64,000 nt of DNA from Lathyrus oleraceus (lineage: Eukaryota; Streptophyta; Magnoliopsida; Fabales; Fabaceae): positions 140,916,188-140,980,187 of the forward strand of contig NC_066580.1 in assembly GCF_024323335.1 (NCBI RefSeq). The letters run 5' to 3'. The position numbers were made by a program, and so were the translations under genes. Shown here piece by piece: positions 1-10,058 of this stretch (position 1 is the stretch's first letter; each line of letters begins with the position of its first letter). Below the pieces are notes generated by a model. That model did not search any database. It had not been told where the DNA came from and worked only from the letters and a program-made list of their open reading frames with translations.

Positions 1-1750
1 TACCTTCAATGAAGGTCTGAGCTTGCTAGATCTTGATCTGAATCGTGCTTGGCTTCACTTCAATTGCTTGCAGAAGAGGAATGGAAAGGCTTAGAATCAA
101 TGGACTCCTGGAGAATTGAATTCCAAAATAGTGGAGATTCAAGCTCAAATTCAACTGAATTTTTCAGGTTTATCCTCTTAGTATGAAGGGTTTTCTATGG
201 GGATTCAAAGCTGGCGCAAGTTGTGTGTAATTTCTGAGCATGAGGGCTTCAACTTATAGAGAATTCAAATCATATTTGCACACTCTTTCAACTTACCAAA
301 TTTGGCAAAATGATGCAAGCATGGTGCATGGGTGCACATAGGCCCATGAAATGTTTGTTTGAAAGTCCAAAATGAAGTTGAGATGCATTGGAGATGGATT
401 GGATTGCAAGGCAATTGATCATTGTCATTTGAAGTTTGATCCATGCCACATGATACCAACCTGTTTAAGCCATGCGCATCCTATGCATTCCTAATCCAAA
501 ATGCATGAATTTTAGCTCTTTGGAAAGGAGAGATCAAGAGGAACACATTTTATGTTGAACACGTTTTCATTTGGAGCTTGGAATTTGGAGATATTTGAGG
601 TGGAAGTTTGGAAAAATTTGACATATCAAAATTTTTCTAAGTGTCAAGCCATATGTCTCAATATTCCACCTTGCTTAACTTTTTATAGGAGCTTCAAATG
701 AGAAATGTATCTTCATCAAAGTTGTAGCTCTCTCAAAGACCTTCAAAATGGTCACAAATTTCATGTCATTTGGAGTTGAAATGATAGAGTTATGCATTTT
801 TGAAGTTTGGCAAAATCACTTGATCAATGATATAGGTCAAAAGTGACCTATAATGTAGCCTCATATCACATGCTCAAAAAAGTTGAATTATCTCCCACTC
901 AAAACATCAAAGTTGAATAAGACACATTGAATTTGATTGTGCAACTTGGAAATATTTCATCTCATCAAAATTGAGCAAGTTATGGCCTTGGGAAGTTGAC
1001 ATTCAAATTAGGGTTTAGACAAAATGACCTATAATGTTTCAACATAGAAAATGAGTTTCCAAGCAAAACTAGCTCTAGGTCTCAACATGGAATCATTTTC
1101 TCTTGGAATCATTTTCAGATGGTGAAAATTATAGGAGATAGGATCTAGGGTGACCCAGTTTTGATCAGATGAATTCATCTGGCTAACCACCATCAACCAA
1201 CTTGCTAACCTTCAATTCTATTGACCTTCTTGGCTCATGGTAGATCATATATGCATAAAATGATAAATTTTGAAGTGTCCCTTGAGAAATTTGATCAATT
1301 GGTGAGATAGCTTGTTGAAGAAGTTACTCAAGATACCCTGTCAAACTAGGGTTTCCAAGGCAAATCACTTCCAAACTCTTGAAGAAAACTTGATCAATAT
1401 AACATGTAGAGATCATTGGGATTCATATATGATGCTCATAATCATTCTTGTATCAATTCATGGTTGTGCTCTTTGTCATGAGGGCCTCAAACCCTAGATA
1501 TTAACTTGATAGATCAATAGAGATCATGCCCTACCTACAAAAGAGTTTGGCAAATGCAAAGACATATTTTTGGTATTTTGGTTAGTAAAAATGATAAAAT
1601 ACAAGTATGATACAATCACAAAGTGCTTTGTGATCTCTCCCAAAACAAACCCAATGAAGGAGGGGTAAGGAGGATGCCAAGGTATGATCCCAATGCTAAT
1701 GCTTACGATGAAATTGCATGAGGGATATTAGGGTCAAAATTGGGGTCTTA
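1..1750 (-). mobile_element. Ogre-type LTR, partial, minus strand
   Basis: Read on the minus strand, an LTR starts at 1750 with TGTAAGACCCCAATTTTGAC and runs leftwards out of the window. Its order and sequence follow the first ~1.77 kb of the LTR at 2682 (same start, same conserved blocks around the GGGTTTGTTTTGGGAG region), so it belongs to the same LTR family. It is inserted in an older minus-strand Ogre pol fragment right after a Glu-Asp-Met codon run of RT. It may be a solo LTR or the 5' LTR of an element lying left of the window. No gene is seen in it. Confidence 0.8.
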
Positions 1751-2681
1751 CATCCATATCTTCGGGTTTCATCTTGATCTGATTATATTCGAAAAATCGG
1801 TCCATAAACGAAAAGACTTTGAATTTAGTTGTATTGTCTACCATTGTGGATACTCGGCAGTCACGAGGAAACCGACATCAATCTCCTTCTGCACTTCTTC
1901 TTTGATCTTCACTGCCATATCATGATGAGTTCTTCCCAACTTCTGCTTGACTAGTGGGCATTCTGGCTTCAACGGCAATCTATGCTCCACTGTCTCAGAA
2001 TCCAAACCAGGCATGTCTTGATAGGGCCAAGCGAACACATTTGAATACTCTCAGAGAAGATCAATCAACCCCTTCTTAATATCTGGACACAATCGAGGCC
2101 AAATCTTAACTTCCTTCACATCATCCTCGGAACCCAAGTTGACTAGTTCGATCTGCTCTTCGAATGGTTGAATGGCTTTTTCTTCGTGCTCAAGAAAACG
2201 AGACAATTCATCACTCACTTCTTTATCACTTTCCTCCTCAGCCTCAAACACAGGAAATTCAAACTTTGGAGAAGGAGAAGGATCATTATATTCAATGGGG
2301 TTAGAAACCAACCTGCATAATGATTTGATATTTTGATTTTAGAGAAGTGAATTTGTGACCAAATATTATGCAGATGGACAATTATATTGTTTATTTATGT
2401 TTTTTGTGATTACCATTTTCAGAATAAAGAAAAAAGTAAAAACAAAACATCATAGATGTGGATGAATAGAATTATATTTTATTAATGATCAAATTTAAAA
2501 ATGCCCAAACAATGTTCACTTCTCCCTTAGGCATAAGAGAAGGATTTTTAAAACACATAAAAGAAATTACTTTGATTGATGCATAATAACAGGAATATCA
2601 GCAGCAGTACAATTGTTGCAAGCTTTTCCATGCGTCACAAAATTGGTGCAGTCTTCCTCTTCCTCATCCTCTAGCACAACT
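1751..2681 (-). pseudogene. Ogre pro-intron-RT fragment, minus strand
   Basis: On the minus strand this reads the last codons of the gag-pro frame (acidic C-terminus followed by DIPVIMHQSK), a 258-bp intron at 2313-2570, then the start of the pol exon (NPIEYNDPSPSPKFEF, acidic linker, LPLKPECPLVKQKL, VGFLVTAEYPQW). After YPQW about 100 bp of RT are missing and the frame resumes at TTKFKVFSF, ending at EDM where the LTR at 1750 begins. It is the remnant of an Ogre element older than both flanking insertions: the LTR at 1-1750 cut its RT, and element A (2682) cut its protease end. It is not functional. Confidence 0.8.
2313..2570 (-). other. Ogre pro/pol intron (minus-strand copy)
   Basis: GT at the minus-strand 5' end (AA|GTAATTTC) and TTATGCAG at the 3' end bound a 258-bp AT-rich stretch that aligns with the introns at 13323 and 25983. 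As there, the in-frame TAA stop is bases 2-4 of the intron and splicing would restore Ser-Lys-Leu across the junction. Confidence 0.7.
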
Positions 2682-5600
2682 GTAAGACCCCAATTTTGAC
2701 CCTAAGTTCCCTCATGCAATTTCATCATATGCATTAGCATTGGGATCATACCTTGGCATTCTCCTTACCCCTCTTTCATTGGGTTTGTTTTGGGAGAGAT
2801 CACCAAGCACTATGTGATTGTATCATACTTGTATATAATCATTTTACTAACCAAAATACAAAAATATATTTTGGCATTTGCCTAACTCTTTTGTAGGTAG
2901 GGCATGATCTCTATTGATCTATCAAGTTCATATGTAGGGTTTGAGACCCTCATGACAAAGAGCATAACCATGGATTTATCCAAGAATGGTTACAAGTATC
3001 ATATATGAGTCCCAATGACCTCTACATTTCATATTGATTAAGCATTCTTCAAGAGTTTGAGGGTGATTTGCCTTGGAAACCCTAGTTTGACTGGGTACCT
3101 TGAGTAACTTCTCCAACAAGCTATCTGACCAATTGATCAAGTTTATCAAGGGACACTTCAAATTCATCATCTTATGCATATATGATCTACCATTAGCCAA
3201 GAAAGTCCAAATAATCGAAGGTTAGCAAGTGGTTGATGGTGGTTGGCCAGATGAATTCATCTGATCAAAACTGGGTCTCCCTAGACGCTATCTCCTACAA
3301 TTTTCACCATATGAAAATTATTCCAAGAGAAAAGTTACTCTAATTAATATTACAAACAACTTTCATGTTGATACCTAGAGCTAGTTTTTCTATTAAAATC
3401 ATTTTCTATGTTGAAACATTATAGGTCATTTTGTCTAAACTATAATTTGAAAGTTAACTTCCCAAGGCCATAACTTGCTCAATTTTTATGAGATGAAATA
3501 TTTCCAAGTTTCAAATTCAAATTCAAGATGCATATTTCAACTTTTATGTTTGGAGTGAGAGCTAATTCAACATTTTTGAGCATGTGATATGAGGTTACAT
3601 TATAGGTCATTTTTGACCTATAGCATTGAACAAGTGATTTTTCCAAACTTAAAAAATGCATAACTCTATCATTCTAAACCCAAATGACATTAAATTTGTG
3701 ACCATTTTGAAGGTCTTTTAAAGATATACAACTTTTATGAAGACACTTTTCTCAGTTGAAGCTCACATAAAAAGTTAAGTAAGGTGGAATATTGAGATAT
3801 ATGGCTTGACACTTAGAAAACATTTCAACATGTTGAAATTTCCAAACTTCCACCTCAAAATTATCCATGTTCCAAGCTCCAAATGAAAAAGTGTTCAACA
3901 TTAAACTTGTTCCCCTTGATCCAAGATTTCAAAATAACCCAAGTTCATGCCTTTTGGACAAAGATTGCTAGGTTTGCGCATGGCTTTACTAGGGTTGCAT
4001 CATTGGAAAGAATCAATTGTACAAACTTCAGTTCACATTGCCTTGCCATTCAAGCTTCATTCAGACTTCAATATGAATAATTTTGGACCTTAATACATTG
4101 TATCATGGTTCTGTACATGCCCATGCACTCGTGCTATCCACATTGCCAATTTTGGACAGATTTTGAAGTGTGCAAATATCATTTCCTTTGGCTATAAATA
4201 GAATGCTTCGAAGCTCATTTGAACAAGACTTCGCACGCCAGATTTGCCCCCCATTGAAACCCTTTCATTCTAAAGGAAAACTTGAGAAATTTCAATTTAA
4301 AATTTGAGTTTGAATTTAAACTGTTGGAGATTCAAGAACTCTAGAATCCAAAGCCTTGCAATCTCTTTAATCACTTCCTGCTAGCTTCTCAAGTGTGATC
4401 AGACCATGTTTAGAGCAAGCAACATCAAGAACTATGTAGCATTGAAGGTAATGTTCAGAAAACTTCATCTCTTCGATTCTCACTCAATTCTACTCAATTC
4501 TCTTGGATATTTGGTTGTCTGAAGTCCTACCAATGTAGGCAAGAAGATTGAGTTGCTTAGAGGTCAAATCAAGGCAACTCAGTTGACACACCTCAAAATT
4601 CAACTCCTCATATCTTTCTATATATTTGGAGTTAGTTAAAATTGAGGTCAGATTCGTGCTCTACGCTATTTTTTCTTTCAGATCATGTTCTCCTTTCTCA
4701 TTTTGGTGATGGTTGAGGGTGGACCAATCCGGTGAGGTTCACCGGAGAAGAAGACCGGAGCTACAACTCCGACCATGTTTTGGCACGTCTCAGACCATAA
4801 GATCCTTGCAAAATGTTTTAATCTCGTGTGTTGGTTTTAACTACCATCCCTGCAGCGCATTGACTAGTGTCCATTGTGGAGCACGGGCTGAAGACCACTT
4901 GATCTGCCACCTCAATTAATGAGGGAGATCAAGTGGTCCACCTTTTATTTTCATTAATTCATATTAATTTTAATATTGATCTAAAAAAATATGAGAGTTT
5001 CACCAAAAATTTTCAAATAATTTCCTCTTTCATATTTTGAATTAAAATTATTTTTTGGATAATTATTAATATTTTTCAAGATTTAATTGATTTTGTATTT
5101 GTTTTTAATTGTTTAAAAATACTTTTAAGTCTTTAAACGTTCTGAAAAATTTTCTCCAAGGTCCTTTGACCTTGTTTGACCTATGATAAATCTCATGGCC
5201 ATTTCTTTAATGTTTTGATGAGGTTTTAGGAATTTGACAAACCATATTTAATTTAAATGTATTAATGTAGTCTTCATAAATTGAATAAATGCCAATTAAT
5301 TGTGTTGACCAATTGTGATGACTTGTTTGAGTTTGACTCTTGTTGTTGGGTCTTGGTCAAGGTTGATTTGACTTTGTCAAGTTAATATCATTGGATTTAG
5401 AGGATTAATGGAATGTATATTCCGACTCCCAAAATGAATGGATGGTATTAATTTGGTAAAAGTCCTCCTTTGGTCAATTTGAGTTTTGATCCCTTCCCCT
5501 CCCTCTTCATCTCATTCCCCTTCTTTATGCATTCATCTCATTTGGCTTATGATATCTCAAAGTCTTAAGGCTAGTTGATTGAAAAATCAACATAATTATG

Positions 5601-7358
5601 GATGAGATTTGGCCACCTCTTTTGCATATTCTTTTTGTGTGTGGTATGTTTCATGAGCATAGTCTATTATACTATGTCTCTAACATGCATTAACACCAAA
5701 ATTCTATTGCCCGACCTCAAATAGTTGTGACTTCTACATAAGTCCAATTACGATTGCGTAACATAATGCTAAATTTGTGATACAAAAGGCATAGAATTCT
5801 AGTTATTGAGATTGTAAGTATCCCCTCTTTCATGTAATTTCTGTGGAAACTTGGCCTTTTTTACTTCCTTTGGAAGATATCTTGGTTTAAGGATCCATGT
5901 TTGTGATAAGTGGATTGAGTGTTCTCCAAAGAATGACTTCAAATAAAAAAAGGAAAAAAGGAAAACAATACTAAGTTCTAACTCATTAAGAACTAACATT
6001 TAATTTCAAGCCATTTACTTTAATGTCATTTAATTTTTAGTCTTTATTCATTTGCCATTATTCATACCACTCTAATTGTTTATGTTAATGCAATTTTCAC
6101 TTTGTCCACTTGGACCATATTGTGTGATATATTCCATTTTGTGTATACTTTGTTTGTTGGTGTGGTCTTTGACCATTAATGTACATAATAATAACAAAAA
6201 CCCTAAAAAACTTTTGTGTGGACTGTTGGCTTGATCTTGAACAAATGGACATAGAATTTAGGCAACATTCCTATGCTAAAGGACTTGGTCAATGCCAACT
6301 CTTGTGAAACCAAGTGCTTGTAATTTGAATCTTCATCTGATGCATCCTTGAAGATCCTTTTGAGTTCACCCACAACATGATCATTGTGAAGCTATTATTT
6401 TGAACCAGTGACTTATGAAATTCATCTGTTACATGGGCTAATTTGAAGAAGATCATGGAATGGCTAAATCTTGGATGTGGCTTTATTTATTTGATGCCTT
6501 TCTCTTCAAGATGATATAATTGTGGATTTTTGTGTTGCTTGATTCTAAATGTCCAAGGGAATTTGGGTTTCTATTGATATTTTTGTCTATTGGATTGCTA
6601 CCCATTGGTAAGATTTTTTCAACCCTTACCTTTTAATTTTGTGCATAGGATTAGTCTCTTCATCTTCTCCCCATTTCTTAATTTTCAAAATCTCTCCCTC
6701 CCTTTTTAAAATCTTCTTTGATTGAACTTATTTTGTTCTAAACTTTGACCACTTTGCAAAAAGATAGAAACTTTGGTCTTATGCCATTGCATTTTCAAAC
6801 TTCTTCTTTTTAAATCAAACTTGTAAATAAACTTAATCAGACTTGACTTAAACTTCCAGAAAGCCAAAAAGAACTAACCCATTCAAACCATTTTTAGGCC
6901 TTTGTGACTTTTCAAATTAAATTTTGTTAAAAGCAATGCATCCACTTTGAAATTTGTATCACGAACTACGAAGTTTTGATGCCTCATTTTTATGTTGGTA
7001 CGTAGGTACAAGTCCGAAGGTCTTGTCAAACACAAAAATATAATTAATGAATTCTTTTTTCATCCCCCAATTCTATTTGTTTGTAAACATCCATTTCTAC
7101 AAAATACATATGCACACAAAAAAGGGCTCCCTAGGAGTACCTAGGACACTTTGGGTGTTAACACCTTCCCTCTGTGTAACCAACCCCCTTACCGGTAATC
7201 TCTGACATTTTATTAGTTTTGATTTGAAAACTTATTAATCTTGGGTTTTGTTCGTACTTTTCCCTTTTCCCTTGGAAACAATAAAAGCGCGGTGGCGACT
7301 CTGGTTTTATTGATGTCTAGATTATCCATAGCTTGATGATCATGAATTTACCGCTATA
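2682..7358 (+). mobile_element. 5' LTR of Ogre element A
   Basis: A 4677-bp LTR starting TGTAAGACCCCAATTTTGAC and ending CCGCTATA (a mutated ..TACA end), nine bases before the primer site. A TATA box lies at 4193-4200. The start is repeated at 43773 after the polypurine tract, which defines it as the LTR of this element. The last third contains a conserved U5 stem CTACG...CGTAG (6966-7005). Much of the interior is AT-rich with no coding capacity; the short open frames in it are not conserved with the other LTRs. Confidence 0.88.
4193..4200 (+). promoter_or_regulatory. TATA box of LTR A
   Basis: TATAAATA in GGCTATAAATAG, at the same relative place as in LTR B (17039) and LTR C (44464). Transcription would start about 30 bp downstream, leaving a ~3.1-kb R-U5 part. 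Start site not demonstrated. Confidence 0.65.
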
Positions 7359-7367
7359 GAAATTAAG

Positions 7368-7385
7368 TGGCGACTCTGCTGGGGA
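7368..7385 (+). other. Primer binding site, element A
   Basis: TGGCGACTCTGCTGGGGA lies nine bases after the LTR end. This is the tRNA-Arg-type primer site known for Ogre elements; the same 18-mer, with one change each, follows LTR B and LTR C. Confidence 0.8.
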
Positions 7386-8233
7386 GTAGTCTCCAGTGGG
7401 TTTAGCCTGCTTTTTTGTGTGTATATAATTGTATATATGTGATGTTTGTAAATATGTATGTGTGATATAATATGCTTGTTATGCTTGGTGATCTCTAAGT
7501 GGTGAGATAAGTTCTAACCCAAACTTGAGTGCAATTAAGATAGGACGATGGTACAGTCATGTTCGACTTGTGTGGAGTAGTCCTTAACAAGTTGGCTTGA
7601 GATCCATCTGCTTAGTGGAGACTCTTTTGAATTTGGAAATGTCACACCAGTATTTGTGGTTAGGAATTACTATCTCTAATTTGGGTGCGAGAAGCTAAGG
7701 ACCGTAGAACATTTACCCCCTCTTGGCCTATTTAGGACGTAGTGCAAAGACTGTTCAAGTGTAGACTTGATAACAATTGTTAAGCGATACTACACTCAGA
7801 CGAGTTTATCTTGAGAAGATTATGGGTCGATGAGTCAGTCATCTTAACCTATAATATCCGATAGATGGAATTAGGACTCTGGGAACTTTTTAGAACATGA
7901 TCTACAGGTTTTTATCCTTAGTTCACTCCTTTAGGATGGTTCTTACCCAGACTCCATGCTCGTGACTTACAACAAACCCTTGATTCTTGGTTGATCCAAT
8001 AAAGTCTTGTCAATATCAATGGAACTTGGGTGTTGATAAGGTGTAAACCATAATCCACCAAAATGGATGATTGATCTTGACAATGACTTGATTCATCCCT
8101 TGTCCTTTGTTTGTTTGCCTTGTGTGTGATCCGTTATTTGTAATTGTTGCATTCATGCATTCATGCGTATCATAACATTAATCACATAAAAACTTCAAGG
8201 AACTGAGGTATTATTTGCAAACATTTTCAGACC
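7386..8233 (+). other. Leader of element A (PBS to ORF1)
   Basis: An 848-bp untranslated leader with no conserved reading frame. It aligns with the leaders of B (20041-20940) and C (48519-49402). Two short structured blocks stand out: the hairpin ACTC-AGAC-GAGT at 7794-7805 and the ~77-nt element at 8007-8083. Confidence 0.7.
8007..8083 (+). ncRNA. Conserved structured leader element, copy A
   Basis: Outer arms TTGTCAATATCAAT (8007-8020) and ATTGATCTTGACAA (8070-8083) pair with one mismatch, and AAGTC/GACTT just outside extend the stem past a one-base bulge. Inside lies a second hairpin, AATCCA...TGGAT with a short A-rich loop. The region between the arms, starting GGAACTTGGGTGTTGATAAG, is identical in the leaders of B and C although the flanks have diverged. 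The role is unknown; packaging, dimerisation or translation control are possible. Confidence 0.55.
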
Positions 8234-9739
8234 ATGGATTGTGGACGAAGGAACACTAAGAAGTATGGTTTCAGATGTCCCAACTTGGAAGAGTTAAGGA
8301 AGCTAGCATCTTTTGTATTAGATCCCTTGGACTTCAAACAACATCATGGGAAGCTTCTATTTATCTTGCCTGCCGATGTGGTTGAAGTACTTTTGAGTTT
8401 GCTAGCGCAGTTCTATGATCCTCTCTACCGTTGTTTCACTTTCCCAGATTATCAGCTTGTGCCTACATTAGAAGAGTATTTTCATCTTTTGGGGATATCT
8501 ATTTCTAGTAGAGTGCATTTTAGTGGATTGGAGGAGACTCCCCGATCTAGTCTTATTGCTGAAGCTCTTCACTTGAAGAAGTCTGAGATAGAGGCTCATT
8601 GGGTGAAGAAAGGAGGATTATTTGGGTTGCCATCTGATTTCCTCACCAAGGATGCTACTGCTTTCTCTCAAGCCGGTAGTATGGATGCTTTTGAAGTTAT
8701 CCTTGTGTTGCTCATCTATGGATTAGCTTTGTTCCCAAACATTGACGGTTTTGTTGATGTTAATGCCATTAGACTTTTCTTGATTGGGAATCATGTGCCT
8801 ACTTTGTTGGGTGATATGTATTTCTCTTTGCATCTAAGGAATTCTAAGGGTGGTGGAACGATTGTCTGTTGCATTCCTCTTATGTACAAGTGGTTTATTT
8901 CACACTTGCCTCAGACACCTGCTTTTGTGGAGAACAAACAATGTCTATGGTGGTCTCAGAGACTTATTTCTCTCACCAATGATGATATAGTTTGGCGTGA
9001 TCCGTCATTGAGCAGTTTGGATATTATTGATAATTGTGGTGATTTCTCTAATGTGCCTCTCATTGGTACATAAGGAGGAATCAACTACAACCCTGCTTTG
9101 GCTCGTCGTCAATTTGTGTTCCCCTTGAGAGACAAACCTAATAACACTCTGTTAGAAGGTCTTTTCTATCAAGAGGGTAAAGATCCCCAACATTTGAAGC
9201 ATAAGATTGTGCATGCTTGACATAATATACATAGGAAAGGAAGATCCAAGCTTGGTCCGTGCAATTGTGTAGCTTTAGAAGCTTACACTCTTTGGGTGAA
9301 GAAGAGAGCTATGGAGTTGAAGATGCATTATCCTTGTGAGAAACCTATGTATATGGTTGTGGTTGAGCCATTAACTCTCCCTAACCAAGATGTAGAGGAG
9401 TTGGAAGACGCACTCATCAAGATGAAGCAAGAGAGGGATATGTGGGAAGAGCGTTTTCGTGCTTTGAGCTAGAAGCATGAAGAGTTGTAGTTGGAGTCTA
9501 AGGATAAAGATGCACTTATTGAGCTACTTGAAGACCGGGTGACTAAGAGACAGAGAGAGTCAGAGGTTTCATCTTCCTCTAGCATGCCTCATCCTTCCAT
9601 TGCTTGGAAGAAGATTGTTGATCAGCATGTCCTCGAGAAGACTCAGATGAAGACTTCTTTTGAGACCGAGATCCGTCGCATTCGAAGGAAGTACGTGCCT
9701 TCAGCCAAATCTCCTAACCTTGTTGTTAGGGGTTCTTAA
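8234..9739 (+). pseudogene. Ogre ORF1 of element A, decayed
   Basis: ATG at 8234 opens a frame equivalent to the ORF1 of B and C (about 500 codons). The N-terminal half is a globular domain shared by plant Ogre ORF1 proteins (conserved FYDPLYRCFTFPDYQLVPTL around residue 55, then TLEEY and an L..P..I....VDVNAIR segment). It resembles the DUF7745/plant-mobile-domain type family; function unknown. The C-terminus is charged and predicted coiled coil. In-frame stops at 9071 (TAA), 9218 (TGA replacing Trp), and two TAG near 9470-9488 interrupt it, so it is not functional. It sits between the leader and gag, as is typical of Ogre. Confidence 0.8.
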
Positions 9740-10058
9740 GATGACTAGTCTCCTTTTCTCTTGTATTTTTCTATTTTTGGTTTCTGAAATTATACTCAGT
9801 GTAATCCTTCCAATTATATAAATAAAAAGAGATTTTTGGTCATATAAAATTGTTGCAATTGTTGTTAAATATACATATATTTGCAAATGATACAGTAAGT
9901 TCTTTGAAATATAAAAATAATAAATAAACAAGCATTGCATCTCATGCATCATTTGCATAAGTAGGTTTCCTTTTCGCCAGATGTCTCATTGGTGTTTCTT
10001 CTGTGCTTCAGCCAAGCTGACTCATTGGTACAATACCCGCGCCAATCATCTGAAAATT
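9740..10058 (+). other. ORF1-gag spacer of element A
   Basis: A 319-bp AT-rich spacer. Its last ~50 bp encode, in the gag frame, a peptide conserved with element C (KLTH.Y.TRAN), preceded by a pyrimidine-rich stretch and AG at 10010-10011. Gag may therefore begin upstream of the ATG at 10059. Nothing else is recognised here. Confidence 0.5.

Noticed and set aside
7386..8233. tRNA or other classical RNA gene in the leaders
   Set aside because: No cloverleaf, A/B boxes or rRNA similarity recognised; the conserved block is specific to the retrotransposon leader.
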